Assembly (NCBI GenBank): GCA_901472405.1
Contig: LR590463.1
Span: forward strand, 4,092,001 to 4,156,000
Source of the DNA: Serratia rubidaea
Lineage (GTDB): Bacteria; Pseudomonadota; Gammaproteobacteria; Enterobacterales; Enterobacteriaceae
Length of the DNA stretch: 64,000 nt
Direction: 5' to 3'
Every line of letters begins with the position of its first letter. Within the stretch, counting starts at the first letter, position 1. Shown here piece after piece: positions 11,191-21,780 of the stretch. A program made the position numbers and the translations under genes. A model generated the notes under the pieces. It ran no database searches. It was not told the origin of the DNA and worked only from the letters and a program-made list of their open reading frames with translations.

Positions 11191-11634
11191 TTATTTACGT
11201 GCTGCCGCCAGCTCAGCCTTTGCCTGACGCAGTTCAGCGGCCACTTCTTTAACTTCAGCCTGCTTTTCACGCAGCTTACGCTGATATTTAGCCACTTTCT
11301 TCACGTCGCCTTTCGCCTGGGCTTCGCGCAGATCGGCCTTGATATCACGGACGTCTTCTTTCTTGTCCATCAGCTTACGCTCTAACTTTTCGACTTTCTT
11401 CTGTACGTCAACCACGGCGCTGCCGGTGGAGCAGCGGGCATTGACTTCGCTCAGCGCGCGCTTCAGGCCGGCTACGCGGTTGTAGTTGCCGTATTTTTCC
11501 GCCTGCTGGATCTGATATTCGATTGCAGAACGCTTCGCGTCGCAGTTATAAGCGGCTGACGCCATGGAAGAGAAACCAACACCCAGCGCCATAACTACTG
11601 GCAGAACCGCCATTTTAGTCATCTTTTTCATCAT
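11191..11634 (-). CDS. DUF1090 (YqjC-like) periplasmic coiled-coil protein
   Basis: A 147-residue secreted protein with signal peptide MKKMTKMAVLPVVMALGVGF ending near ASA. The mature part opens with CDAKRSAIEYQIQQAEKYGN and a second cysteine in VNARCSTG, then forms a long charged coiled coil (about residues 70-145) ending in AELAAARK. This layout is that of the DUF1090/YqjC family, whose function is unknown. The start at 11634 is chosen because AAGGA lies four to eight bases before it; an earlier in-frame ATG has no such site. A terminator follows. Confidence 0.85.
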   Translation of the reverse strand: MMKKMTKMAVLPVVMALGVGFSSMASAAYNCDAKRSAIEYQIQQAEKYGNYNRVAGLKRALSEVNARCSTGSAVVDVQKKVEKLERKLMDKKEDVRDIKADLREAQAKGDVKKVAKYQRKLREKQAEVKEVAAELRQAKAELAAARK

Positions 11635-11735
11635 ATTATCCTTAAACATTACATGGACGCGGAGAGCCCGATGCCCCCCTTCCTGTCCACAACAAGTCTA
11701 GAGTTTTGCCGCTTACCTTAAAAGCCAACGGCATC

Positions 11736-14700
11736 TTAATCACGCTGTAGGAAAGGATGATTCTCCTGTAGTCCCTCAAGCCGTGAGGCCAGCCGCGCCG
11801 CTTCATCCAGCACGGCTTCAACCAGCGCCATTATCGCGGCTCTGCTGCAGCGCCCGGCACGCCTGGTCCAACGCCTCGACGTGCAGCAGCCGCGCGGCGC
11901 CCGCCAGCTTATGCGCCAGCGCCTGTATATCGTCCCACGGCACGGGCCGCCGCCGCATGGCCTGACGCAGCCGGTCGCCGTCCTCATGCAGGCAGCCCAG
12001 CAGCGTGGCGATAAACTCCTGCAGCACCGCCGGCTGCTGCAGCTCCGCCGGCAGCCGGGCGAGAAGATCCTCCTGATGCGCCGGCGCCCTCGCCGGCAGG
12101 CGCTGCAGTTTCTTGCGCAGCATCGCCAGATTGACCGGCTTAAACAGGCAATCGTCCATCCCGGCCCGCAGGCACGCTTCGCGCGCGCTCTCCTGTGCGT
12201 TGGCGGTCAGCCCCCAGATGGTTGACGGCGCAAGGTGCCGCTCGCGCTCATTCAGCCGTATCCGCCGGCTCAGGCTATAGCCGTCCATATTCGGCATATG
12301 ACAATCGGTGATGACCAGGTCGAAATGCGCCTGTTCCAGCAGCGCCAACGCCTGCTCGCCATCCTCCGCCGCGGTGGGAGCGTGGCCGAGATACGTCAGC
12401 TGCCGGCTCAGCAGCATGCGCCCGGCATGGTGATCTTCCGCCACCAGCACCCGCAGACGCCGCGCCGGCTTGGGGAGCGCCCTGTCGTTCGGCGGCGGCG
12501 CCTGCACCTGCAGCAGGCGCGCCACGGAGAGCGCCACGGTAAACTCGCTGCCCAGCCCGACCTCGCTGTTGACGCTGATAAAACCACCCATCATTGCCAC
12601 CAGCTTACGGCAGATGAACAGGCCCAGCCCCGCGCCGCCAACGTCGTTCTGCCCCTGAGTAAACGGCTGGAACAGTCGCTTCAGCGTGCGGGCATCGATG
12701 CCTTTGCCGGTGTCGGAAACCTGCAGGCGCAGATCGAAATGCTCTTTGGTGACCTTCTCCACCACCGCGCTTAGCGTGATCTGCCCCTGGCTGGTAAACT
12801 TGATCGCATTACTCACCAGATTCGACAGCACCTGCTTGAAGCGCACCGGGTCGACCAATACGTCGCCGGTAATTTCCGCATCGATCTCCAGCCTGAAATC
12901 CAGTCCTTTCTGCCGGGCGAGGCCGTCAAACAGCATGGCCATCGACTCGATAAGCCGCCGGATATCGGTGCGCTGCGGGTGCAGCACCAGACGGTCGGCC
13001 TCAATGCGCGAAATATCCAGAATATCGCCGATCAGCGTCAGCAATGAGTGCGCCGACTCATGGGCCACGCCCAGCAGTTCGATATCCGCCAGCTCATCGC
13101 CCGGCTGGCGGTTCAGCAGCAGCTCCAGCATGCCGATAATGGCATTCAGCGGCGTGCGTATCTCGTGGCTCATCGTCGCCAGGAAGGTGGTTTTGGCGCG
13201 GTTGGCGCGGTCGGCATGCTCTTTTGCCTGACTCAGCTGCTCGATCAGCCGGTCGCGCTCGGTCACGTCGAACCAGCCGCCGATTTTCCCCTCCGCCCGA
13301 TGCCCTTCGGTGATCCACAGCGAGTTCCACTGCTGCAGGGTGTGGCGCTGCTCACCCCTCTGTAAATAGCGGGTGACGAACATCCCCTTGCCCTTTTCGC
13401 CGTCGGTCAGCGCAATGTCCGACGCGCCGGGCAGCCCCAGCGGGATATCATCCAGCGAGGTGCCGATAATCTGCTCAGCCGTAGCGTCGATGGCGCGGTA
13501 AAACGAGGCGTTCGCCATCACGATCTGCCCCTGCAGGTTGGTCATATAGATCGGCAGCGGCACGGCGTCCATCACCAGCTGGCAACGCCGGCTCAGCTGC
13601 CGCTTGTTGCGCACCTGGCTGATGAAATACGCCGTAGCCAGCAGAATCAGCATCAGACTGGTGCCGAACAGCAGCGCGGGATAGTAGCGGAACCAGCGCT
13701 TGCCGCTGCTGCGCGCCCCTTCAAGCAGGTAAGTATTGTTGTACCAGTTGCTGGTCATGGCGTGGATATCTTCCGGCGGTATATTGAGCAGCGCCTTATC
13801 CAGAATGGTCGCCAGCGGGTATTCGGTGCCGGCGACGCCAATCACGAAGTGCGCCGGCTCGGTATCCAGCGACTCCAGAATATGCAGCCCGGACGGCTGT
13901 TCATGCGCCAGGAAGAAATCCGCGCTAATCATCGGCAGCACCAACGCCTCCACCCGGCGTTTTTTGACGGCGTCAATGCCGGCCTGCGGCGAGTCCACAT
14001 TGACAATGCGGCTTTCCGGGTAGCGCTCCTGCAAAAATGCCTTCAGCGGATGGCCGTCCACCAGCGCTATCACCTGCGGCTCGCCCTGCGCCTTCTGGCT
14101 CTCCAGCCCGACTAACACCCAGGAGTTGATCAGAAACGAGCGGGTGGTCATCAGGCCGTTTGGCCAGACGGAATCCAGCGTCAGCCCTACCACCACGTCC
14201 GCCTTGCCGGCGTGCACCGCATTGAGCGAGTCCTTGAGCGAGCGGGCGCGGATAATATCGAATTTCAGGCCGGTCCGGTCGGAGATGGCGTCCATCACAT
14301 CGGCGCTCAGCCCGCGAAACCCGCCCTGCACGTCGAAGAAACTCAGCGGCGGAAAGTCGCCGTTGACCACCACCCGCACGTGCGGATGATCCTCAACCCA
14401 CTTGCGCTCCAGCGAGGTCAGCAGCAGGTGCTCTCCCCCCTGCGACATCGGAATGCCGCCGTTCCAGCGGCTCTGGATCTCCGCCTGCGTACTTTCGGGA
14501 ATGATCGACAGCACCGCATCGAGGATCTTCTGCAGACGCACGTTGTCCGGCGCCAGGCCGAAGGAAAAGCCGCGCACCTCCTGCGGCGGCAGCAGCTGAA
14601 TGCGCAGGTTGTTCAGATTACCTTGATTAATCAGATAGCGGGCGACCGTCGCATCGCCGATAAAGGCGTCGAGGTTCTTGAAAGACAGCGCCTCCAGCGC

Positions 14701-15271
14701 GCGGCGGGGAACGTCCAGGCTCTGGTAGTGCGCAACGGGAAGCGCTGCAGTATGCGCGGGTTATTGCGGTACAGGCTCTCAATCGCAATCTCCTTCAGCG
14801 GCTGGAAGCGCAGCAGGCTGTCGGTGCGCAGCACCAGCGCCGGCGCCGCCGGCACATAGGCTCTGGTCAGCCGCAGGCCGGGGTCTTCTGCGCCCATCGC
14901 CGCCACGTTGCCGACCATATCCACCACGCCTTTCAGCAGATCCTGCCGCAGAGCGGCGTCATTTTCGTAGTAACGCACCTTGATCTGCACGTTGAGGTTA
15001 TAAGCGAGAATGCCGAGATAATCGGCATTGATGCCGCCATAATCATTGGCGCCGCTGGTAATATCAAACGGCGGTAATTCGGCGGCGCCAGGCCGAAGAC
15101 CAATACCCGTTTACGCCGCAGCCACAGCCAGTCGTCGCTGCTCAGATCGGGATCCGCCAATTGCACCTGCTGCCCGCGGCTGACCAAATTGATTTCCCGG
15201 CTTGGCGATAGCGTGACGGAATAAACACCGCCGGAAAACAGCGCCAAAAAAAATAATAGATATCTAGCCAT
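11736..15271 (-). CDS. BvgS/EvgS-type unorthodox hybrid sensor kinase, frameshifts in read
   Basis: Restored length is about 1178 residues, like EvgS (1197). Domains in order: signal peptide; two periplasmic solute-binding (Venus flytrap) domains, the second visible from HPHVRVVVNGDFPPLSFFDV; one membrane segment (YPALLFGTSLMLILLATAYF); a PAS domain; the kinase with H-box FLATMSHEIRTPLNAIIGML and G-box GGAGLGLFICRKL; a receiver (VLVAEDHHAGR, DLVITDCHMPNMDG); and a C-terminal Hpt domain (ALAHKLAGAARLLH). Frame breaks occur near 15080, 14727 and 11840, each explained by one base. It overlaps the upstream regulator by eight bases. The signal is unknown. Confidence 0.9.
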
Positions 15272-15896
15272 GAGTCTCCGAGCTTCCCTGCTCATTCAAT
15301 AGCGCATAAACTTCCTCTAATGATTTGCCATTGAACTTTTCAATCAGACGACTCTTATAAGTACTGATAGTTTTATTGCTCAGCAATAATCTGTCGGCAA
15401 TCTCCTTATTACTCAGCCCCTCAGACAAATAACGCAGCACCGTTAATTCACGATCGGACAGGCGCGCCAACGCATTATTATTTCGCACCGAGGTATTAAG
15501 CAGCGGCGTCACCGCATCATGAGGAAAACAGGCGTAACCCTGCAGCACCAGCTGGCACAGCGGCACCAGCTGGCTGATATCCCGATCTTTATGAAAGAAA
15601 CCGCGCGCGCCGGCGCGCATGGCCCGCTCCGCGTAGTTCTCTGCGGGGAGACCGGTATAGACAATAACCTTGATAGCGCTGTCCAACTGGCGAATGCGCT
15701 GGAGAACCTGCAGGCCGTCCATTTTATTCAGCATGATATCCAGAATCACCATGCCGGGCCGGCTCTCTTTTATTTTCGCCAGCGCCTCGGTGCCGCCATT
15801 CGCCGTTATAATTACATTATCACCTAATTGCGCCAGCATTGTTTTGACGGCAAAACAGATTGCCGGGTGATCGTCAACCACCAGCCAGGTATCCAT
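15264..15896 (-). CDS. LuxR/NarL-type response regulator (BvgA/EvgA-like)
   Basis: A 210-residue DNA-binding response regulator. The receiver begins TWLVVDDHPAICFAVKTML and has the phosphoacceptor aspartate in MVILDIMLNKMDG. The C-terminal helix-turn-helix reads LSDRELTVLRYLSEGLSNKE and on. The start at 15896 is preceded by AAGGA at a good distance; an upstream in-frame ATG is not. The stop overlaps the start of the sensor gene, so the two form one operon. By analogy with Bvg and Evg it may control fimbriae or other surface genes, and a broken usher lies two genes away. Targets are not visible. Confidence 0.9.
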   Translation of the reverse strand: MDTWLVVDDHPAICFAVKTMLAQLGDNVIITANGGTEALAKIKESRPGMVILDIMLNKMDGLQVLQRIRQLDSAIKVIVYTGLPAENYAERAMRAGARGFFHKDRDISQLVPLCQLVLQGYACFPHDAVTPLLNTSVRNNNALARLSDRELTVLRYLSEGLSNKEIADRLLLSNKTISTYKSRLIEKFNGKSLEEVYALLNEQGSSETHG

Positions 15897-16041
15897 AAGA
15901 ATATCCTTATTCATGGGCAAGAAAACCAGAATATAACTATGCCCTCCCGGGAAATTAATAACCGTAAGGAAGAGCAACAGCCCAATTATAAATAAAAGAC
16001 CACAACATCCATATTATCATTCTCGCGTCGGGATTGTGTCA

Positions 16042-17034
16042 TTATAAAATTCCCTGCGCAATACGTTGCTGCATTCCCTGAGCAAAGGTTTGCATGCCCG
16101 CCTGCGCGCCGCTTTGCAGCACGCTGGCCAGCTGATGCGTTTTTCCTTCACGGATCATGCTGCTTACCGCCGGCGTCGCCGTCAGGATCTCAAACACCGC
16201 CGTTCTGCCGCCTTCGGCCCTGCGCAATAATTTCTGCGCGATGACCGCCTGCAAACCGCTGGCCAGCTGGGCGCGCACGTAGGCTTTCTCCTCCGCCGGG
16301 AAGACGTCGATCACCCGCTCAACCGCCTGCGGCGCGTTGCGGGTATGCAGGGTCGCCAGCACCAGGTGGCCGGTTTCCGCGGCGGTCAGCGCCAGCCGGA
16401 TGCTGAGGCTGTCGCGCAGCTCGCCGACCAGGATCACGTCGGGATCTTCGCGCAGCGCGGCGCTCAGCGCCGCGTCGAAGCTGCGGGTGTCGCGCCCCAG
16501 TTCGCGCTGCTGAATCAGCGACAGCGCGCTGTGGTGGATAAACTCAATCGGGTCTTCCAGCGTCAGAATATGCCGCCGCTGATGACGGTTGATATGGTCG
16601 ATCATCGCCGCCAGCGTGGTGGATTTACCGCTGCCGGTCGCGCCCGTGACCAGAATCAGCCCCTCCTCACGCTCGGTGAGCGCCGGGATAATCGCCGGCG
16701 CCTGCAGCTGCTCCAGCGTCGGACAGCATTCCGCAATACGACGCAGCGCCAGCGACACGCCGGCGCGCTGATAAAAAAAGTTGGCGCGCAGCCGCGCGCC
16801 GCCCGCGGTTGTCAATGCGCAATCCAGCTGCCCGGCGCGCCGTAATTGCCGCTGCTGAGGCTCGTCAAGCAGCGCCGCGCACAGCCGCTGCACCGCCTCG
16901 GCGGGCAGGACGGCGCCGCCCGCCAGCGGCTGAAGTTCACCATCGATGCGCATCATCAACGGTTGGCCGGTACAAAGGTGCAGATCGGAAGCATTATGCT
17001 TTACACTAAGGGCCACAAATTCATCGATATCCAT
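16042..17034 (-). CDS. PilT-like type IV pilus retraction ATPase (YggR)
   Basis: A 330-residue hexameric ATPase with Walker A GATGSGKST, Walker B region VILVGELRD, and the Asp and His boxes LTLEDPIEF and HLVLATLHT. It starts MDIDEFVALSVKHNASDLHL, as PilT proteins do. It corresponds to E. coli yggR by position, next to yggS. No other pilus gene lies in the window, so whether it serves a type IV pilus here is open. It is divergent from yggS, with starts only 20 bases apart. Confidence 0.9.
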   Translation of the reverse strand: MDIDEFVALSVKHNASDLHLCTGQPLMMRIDGELQPLAGGAVLPAEAVQRLCAALLDEPQQRQLRRAGQLDCALTTAGGARLRANFFYQRAGVSLALRRIAECCPTLEQLQAPAIIPALTEREEGLILVTGATGSGKSTTLAAMIDHINRHQRRHILTLEDPIEFIHHSALSLIQQRELGRDTRSFDAALSAALREDPDVILVGELRDSLSIRLALTAAETGHLVLATLHTRNAPQAVERVIDVFPAEEKAYVRAQLASGLQAVIAQKLLRRAEGGRTAVFEILTATPAVSSMIREGKTHQLASVLQSGAQAGMQTFAQGMQQRIAQGIL

Positions 17035-17054
17035 ATCTATCTCCCGGGTCAAGA

Positions 17055-17761
17055 ATGAGCACTATCCAACAGAATCTGCAGGATGTCAGGAGCCGTATGC
17101 TCGCGCTGCCGAAAGTTGCGCACGCGCTCCGGAAGAGGTGACGCTGCTTGCCGTCAGTAAAACCAAACCTGTGGCGGCGCTCGCAGAAGCCATTGCGGCC
17201 GGACAGCGGGCCTTTGGTGAAAACTACGTGCAGGAAGGCGTCGACAAAATTCAGCATTTCAGCGCGCAGCCACAGGGCGCAGCGCTGGAGTGGCACTTTA
17301 TCGGCCCGCTGCAATCCAATAAAAGCCGCCTGGTCGCCGAACACTTCGCCTGGTGTCACACCGTCGACCGGCTGAAAATCGCCCAGCGGCTGAACGACCA
17401 GCGTCCGGCCGACATGCCGCCGCTCAACGTGTTAATCCAGATCAACATCAGCGATGAGCAGAGCAAATCCGGCATCGGCCTGGACGAGCTGGAGATGCTG
17501 GCGCAGGCCGTCGCCGCCATGCCGCGCCTGACGCTGCGCGGGCTGATGGCCATCCCGGCGCCGGAGACCGATCCTCAGCGGCAGCGGGAGGTCTTTGGCC
17601 GCATGCAGCAGGCCTTTTTGCAGTTGCAGCAGCACTACCCGCAGGCGGATACGTTGTCGATGGGCATGACCGATGATATGTCCGCGGCGATTAGCGCCGG
17701 CAGCACCCTGGTGCGCATCGGCACCGCGATATTTGGCGCCCGTGATTATTCGCAGGCCTGA
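17055..17761 (+). CDS. yggS: PLP homeostasis protein YggS, frameshift in read
   Basis: A cytoplasmic pyridoxal-phosphate-binding protein with an alanine racemase-like barrel. The PLP lysine is in LLAVSKTKPV, and FGENYVQEGVDK, HFIGPLQSNK and LSMGMTDDMSAAI are the family motifs. A missing C near 17101 (CGTATGCTC for CGTATCGCTC) breaks codon 15. Restoring it gives 235 residues (E. coli 234). proC follows 20 bases later in the same direction, as in Serratia and Yersinia. Confidence 0.93.
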
Positions 17762-17781
17762 CAGCACAGACGAGGAACGAT

Positions 17782-18602
17782 ATGCAACACCGCAAGATTA
17801 CTTTTATTGGCGCCGGCAATATGGCGCGCGCTATCATCGCCGGTCTGGTCAGCGGCGGTTATCCGGCCAATCTGATTAGCGTCTGCGCGCCGTCGCCGAA
17901 CAATCGCGATGCATTGGCCGCCGACTATGGCATTATCAGCAGCGCCGACAACGCCGCCTGCGCGCAGGAGGCCGATGTGGTGGTGCTGGCGGTCAAACCG
18001 CAGCTGATGGCCGACGTCTGCCAGGCGCTGCAGGGCCAGGTCAGTTTTGACGGCAAGCTGGTGCTGTCGATCGCCGCCGGCGTTCAGGTTGAGCGTTTCT
18101 ATCAGCTGCTCGGCCAGTCGCTCAATATTGTGCGCATTATGCCGAACACCCGTCGCTGGTCGGAAAAGGCATGAGCGGCCTGTACGCGCCGCCGCAGGTC
18201 AGCCAGCAGGATCGCGACTTCACCGGCGCGCTGATGGGCTCGGTGGGCAAGGTCTGCTGGGTGGACGACGAGAACGGCATTAACGGCGTGATTGCCGCCG
18301 CGGGCAGCGCGCCGGCCTACTTCTTCCTGTTTATGGAGTCCATGCAGCAGGCCGCCGAGCAGATGGGCTTCAGCCGTCAGCAGGCGCGCGAACTGGTGCA
18401 GCAGGCGGCCAGCGGCGCGGCGGCGCTGGTGGAAGCCAACCCGGAGACATCGCTGTCGACCCTGCGCGAGCAGGTAACGTCCAAAGGCGGCACCACCGCC
18501 GAAGCGCTGCGCGTGTTTAACGAACAACACCTGCCGGCAACCGTCGCTCAGGCGATGCAGGCGGCCGTTTCCCGTGCGCAGGAAATGGAAAAATCATTCT
18601 AA
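17782..18602 (+). CDS. proC: Pyrroline-5-carboxylate reductase, frameshift in read
   Basis: Reduces pyrroline-5-carboxylate to proline with NADPH, the last step of proline synthesis. The N-terminal Rossmann motif ITFIGAGNMARAIIAGLV and the family signature around RIMPNTPSLVGKGMSG are present; the latter requires one C restored at about 18147 (ACACCCGTC). The C-terminal dimer domain contains GSAPAYFFLFMESMQQAAEQ and TSKGGTTAEAL. Restored length is 273 residues (E. coli 269). It sits between yggS and yggT, an arrangement common in Yersiniaceae but not in E. coli. Confidence 0.94.
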
Positions 18603-18622
18603 TTAAGGAGCGAAACCACGCA

Positions 18623-19175
18623 ATGCTGACGCTGACTTTTCTGGTCAAGACCGTTATTGATATTTACGTTATGGTGCTGCTGCTGCGCATTTGGATGCAG
18701 TGGGCGCGCACCGATTTTTATAACCGTTTTCCCAGTTCGTGGTGAAAATCACCCAGCCGGTGGTGGGCCGCTGCGTCGCGTGCTGCCTTCGCTGGGGCCG
18801 ATCGACAGCGCCTCGCTGCTGCTGGCGTTCCTGCTGATGACCATCAAGTATCCGCTGCTGCTGCTGATTCAGGGCGGCGCCATGGCGCTCAGCCCGTATA
18901 ATCTGTTGTTCGGCCTGATTTCGCTGGTGAAGTCCGCCGGCTACCTGATCTTCTGGGTGATGATTATCCGCGCCCTGATGAGCTGGATCAGCCAGGGCCG
19001 CAGCCCGATTGACTACGTGATGTATCAGCTGACCGAGCCGCTAATGGCGCCGATCCGCCGCATCATTCCGGCCATGGGCGGCATTGATTTCTCGGCGATG
19101 GTGGTGATTCTGATCCTGTATCTCATCAACTACCTGGGCATGGATCTGTTCGGCGAGATCTGGTTCCTGCTGTGA
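18623..19175 (+). CDS. yggT: YggT family inner membrane protein, frameshifts in read
   Basis: A small membrane protein with two YGGT repeats, each ending in a PIRR or PLRR motif ([18 protein letters not shown] and [18 protein letters not shown]). Two missing bases, a C near 18724 and a G near 18765, split it. The restored protein is about 184 residues (E. coli 188) with four to five membrane segments. The exact role is unclear; it is linked with osmotic or potassium stress in E. coli. Its stop overlaps the GTG start of yggU. Confidence 0.9.
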
Positions 19176-19462
19176 GCGCCGTCACCCTGCTGCCGGACGG
19201 GCTGGTCATCAGGCTGTATATTCAGCCGAAGGCCAGCCGTGACCAGATTATCGGTCTGCATGGCGACGAAATAAAAGTCGCCATCACCGCGCCGCCGGTG
19301 GACGGCCAGGCCAACGCCCATCTGGTCAAGTTTCTCGCCAAGCAGTTCAAAGTGGCGAAGAGCAACATCACTATCGAAAAAGGCGAACTGGGGCGGCATA
19401 AACAGTTACGCATTATTCATCCGCAACAGCGCCCGCCGGTTATTGCGGCGCTGATTGATTAA
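19172..19462 (+). CDS. yggU: YggU family (DUF167) protein
   Basis: A 96-residue protein, the same length as E. coli YggU. It contains [20 protein letters not shown] and [20 protein letters not shown], the conserved core of DUF167. It starts with GTG overlapping the TGA of yggT (GTGA), so the genes are probably translationally coupled. No function is established. Confidence 0.93.
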   Translation: MSAVTLLPDGLVIRLYIQPKASRDQIIGLHGDEIKVAITAPPVDGQANAHLVKFLAKQFKVAKSNITIEKGELGRHKQLRIIHPQQRPPVIAALID

Positions 19463-19479
19463 AGCTTCAAGGTATTACT

Positions 19480-20075
19480 ATGCAAAAAGTCGTTCTTGCC
19501 ACCGGCAACCCCGGCAAAGTACGCGAACTTGCCGCGCTGCTGGCCGATTTCGGCCTCGACATCGTGGCGCAGACCGAACTGGGCGTTGAGTCCGCCGAGG
19601 AAACCGGCCTGACGTTTATCGAAAACGCCATTCTGAAGGCGCGCCACGCGGCGCAGGTCACCGGCCTGCCGGCGATCGCCGATGACTCCGGTCTGGCGGT
19701 GGACGCGCTCGGCGGCGCGCCGGGCATCTATTCCGCCCGCTACGCCGGCGAAGACGCCAGCGACCAGCAGAACCTGGACAAGCTGCTGGACGCCATGCAG
19801 GCGGTGCCCGCCGGGCAGCGCGGCGCCCGCTTCCACTGCGTGCTGGTCTATCTGCGCCACGCCGCCGACCCGACGCCGCTGGTGTTCCACGGCAGCTGGG
19901 CCGGTGAGATCACCACCACTTCCGCGGCCGCGGCGGCTTCGGTTACGATCCGATCTTCTACGTGCCGGCGCTGCAGCGCACCGCCGCCGAGCTGACGCGC
20001 GAGGAGAAGATCGCCGTGTCGCACCGCGGTCAGGCGCTGAAACTGCTGCTGGAAGCGATGCGCAATGCCCAGTAA
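19480..20075 (+). CDS. rdgB: dITP/XTP pyrophosphatase, frameshift in read
   Basis: Hydrolyses non-canonical purine nucleoside triphosphates such as dITP and XTP to keep them out of DNA. The start [20 protein letters not shown] holds the substrate-binding TGNxGK motif, and [20 protein letters not shown] holds the catalytic aspartates. The frame breaks near 19920, and one added base restores [14 protein letters not shown]. The restored length is 198 residues (E. coli 197). The end overlaps hemW by 11 bases. Confidence 0.94.
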
Positions 20076-21216
20076 CGCCGTGCAACTGCCGCCGCTCAGC
20101 CTGTACATCCATATTCCGTGGTGCGTGCAGAAATGCCCCTATTGCGATTTTAACTCGCATGCGCTGAAGGGCGAGGTGCCGCACCAGGAGTACGTCGACC
20201 ATCTGCTGGCGGATCTGGATGCCGACCTGCCGCTCACCGGCGGCCGTACCGTCAGCACCATCTTTATCGGCGGCGGCACCCCCAGCCTGCTGAGCGCGGA
20301 GGCGATGCAAAGCCTGCTGGACGGCGTGCGGGCGCGCATACCCGTCGCCAAGGATGCCGAAATCACCATGGAAGCCAACCCCGGCACCGTTGAGGCCGAC
20401 CGCTTCAGCGGCTATCAGCGCGCCGGCGTGAACCGCATTTCCATCGGCGTGCAGAGTTTCAGCAGCGAGAAACTGGAGCGTCTTGGCCGTATCCACGGGC
20501 CGGAAGAGGCCAAACGCGCGGCGCAGCTGGCCACCGGCCTCGGCCTGCGCAGTTTTAACCTGGATCTGATGCACGGCCTGCCGGACCAGTCGCTGGAAGA
20601 AGCGCTGGATGATTTGCGTCAGGCCATCGCCCTGAATCCGCCGCACCTGTCGTGGTATCAGCTGACCATTGAGCCGAATACCCTGTTCGGCTCGCGTCCG
20701 CCGCCGCTGCCGGATGACGACGCGCTGTGGGATATTTTCCAGCAGGGTCACGAGCTGCTGACCGCCGCCGGCTACCAGCAGTATGAAACCTCGGCCTACG
20801 CCAAGCCGGGCTACCAGTGCCGGCACAACCTGAACTACTGGCGCTTCGGCGACTATCTGGGCATTGGCTGCGGCGCGCACGGCAAGCTGACCTTCAGCGA
20901 CGGACGCATTGTACGCACCGAGAAAACCAAGCATCCGCGCGGTTTTATGCAGGGCAACTATCTGGCGAAGCAGCATGAGGTGGCGGCGGCGGACCGGCCG
21001 TTTGAGTTCTTTATGAACCGCTTCCGGCTGCTGGAAAGCGCGCCGCGCGACGAGTTCCGCATCTATACCGGGCTGGATGAGAGCGTTATCCGCCCGCAGC
21101 TGGATCGGGCGCTGGCGCAAGGCTATCTGACGGAAAATGCCGACCGCTGGCAGATTACCGAACATGGCAAGCTGTTCCTTAACTCGCTGCTGGAGCTGTT
21201 TTTAGCCGACGAGTAA
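20065..21216 (+). CDS. hemW: Radical SAM heme chaperone HemW
   Basis: A 383-residue radical SAM protein with the cluster-binding motif [10 protein letters not shown] (CxxxCxxC) near the N-terminus and GGGTPSLL after it. HemW proteins bind heme and deliver it to respiratory enzymes; they resemble coproporphyrinogen dehydrogenase HemN but lack a residue in its cysteine-rich region. The C-terminal HemN domain ends NSLLELFL. The gene overlaps rdgB and is followed by a clear terminator. Confidence 0.93.
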   Translation: MPSNAVQLPPLSLYIHIPWCVQKCPYCDFNSHALKGEVPHQEYVDHLLADLDADLPLTGGRTVSTIFIGGGTPSLLSAEAMQSLLDGVRARIPVAKDAEITMEANPGTVEADRFSGYQRAGVNRISIGVQSFSSEKLERLGRIHGPEEAKRAAQLATGLGLRSFNLDLMHGLPDQSLEEALDDLRQAIALNPPHLSWYQLTIEPNTLFGSRPPPLPDDDALWDIFQQGHELLTAAGYQQYETSAYAKPGYQCRHNLNYWRFGDYLGIGCGAHGKLTFSDGRIVRTEKTKHPRGFMQGNYLAKQHEVAAADRPFEFFMNRFRLLESAPRDEFRIYTGLDESVIRPQLDRALAQGYLTENADRWQITEHGKLFLNSLLELFLADE

Positions 21217-21220
21217 CCAT

Positions 21221-21250
21221 AAAAAAAGCGCCGAATCCGGCGCTTTTTTA
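21221..21250 (+). terminator. Intrinsic terminator after hemW
   Basis: AAAAAAAGCGCCG and CGGCGCTTTTTTA form a hairpin with A and T tracts on both sides, so it can work in both directions. It separates the yggS-hemW operon from the convergent DUF2442 gene. Confidence 0.85.
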
Positions 21251-21276
21251 TCAGGCTGCATGGTGGGGCCGCCGGG

Positions 21277-21498
21277 TCATATCCCCCGCCCCTTGAGCAA
21301 TCCGGCAATTGAGATATCTTCATCCAGTAACGGCCAATGGATACCTCTGGCGCTGAGTTCATACTCTTCCCGTTCAGCAGAACTCGCATGCTGCAGACGA
21401 GGAAACCAAACCAACGGCACGCCAAGCGTTCTGCCATCGCTGAGTTCCACCCACATCGAAACATCATCAAAGCGAACATTTTTAGCCGAAATAGTCAT
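21277..21498 (-). CDS. DUF2442 domain protein, possible antitoxin partner
   Basis: A 73-residue protein starting MTISAKNVRFDDVSMWVELS, with DGRTLGVPLVWFPRLQHAS, the core of DUF2442. It overlaps the 3' end of the DUF4160 gene by 17 bases, a tight coupling often seen in toxin-antitoxin pairs. DUF2442 proteins are frequently annotated as antitoxin-like, but activity has not been shown for most. The pair is inserted between hemW and yggN, which are neighbours or near-neighbours in E. coli. Confidence 0.8.
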   Translation of the reverse strand: MTISAKNVRFDDVSMWVELSDGRTLGVPLVWFPRLQHASSAEREEYELSARGIHWPLLDEDISIAGLLKGRGI

Positions 21499-21724
21499 TC
21501 CACGCCTCCAGAAACAGAGCATGATGCTCTTGCGTTACCGCCATCAGCACTTTCAACATCTTGTCGCTAAAGCCGTCGTTATATGCCAGCCGCACCTCAG
21601 GCATAAGCCACAGCTTAGCTTCGCACTCGGCATCCCTGACATGAATATGCGCTGGCTCCAACGGATTGCCTTCGTTCGAATAGAAGAAAAACCGGCACCC
21701 GCGAAAACGTAATACAACAGGCAT
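21482..21724 (-). CDS. DUF4160 domain protein, possible toxin partner
   Basis: An 80-residue protein, MPVVLRFRGCRFFFYSNEGN, followed by PAHIHVRDAECEAKLWL, the DUF4160 signature. I prefer the ATG at 21724 because the AAAGGA site touches the upstream ATG at 21733 with no spacing. It is the first gene of a two-gene unit with the DUF2442 gene. A toxin-antitoxin role is inferred only from size, overlap and the known pairing of these families. Confidence 0.8.
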   Translation of the reverse strand: MPVVLRFRGCRFFFYSNEGNPLEPAHIHVRDAECEAKLWLMPEVRLAYNDGFSDKMLKVLMAVTQEHHALFLEAWNDYFG

Positions 21725-21780
21725 CAACGTCATTCCTTTTTCGTTGATTATAGATTAACCAGCCTGTCAGAATCCCCACC

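Noticed and set aside
19459-21165. Long open frame of 568 codons on the minus strand opposite yggU/rdgB/hemW
   Set aside because: It lies wholly antisense to well-supported genes, has a low-complexity composition typical of GC-rich shadow frames, and no recognisable domain.
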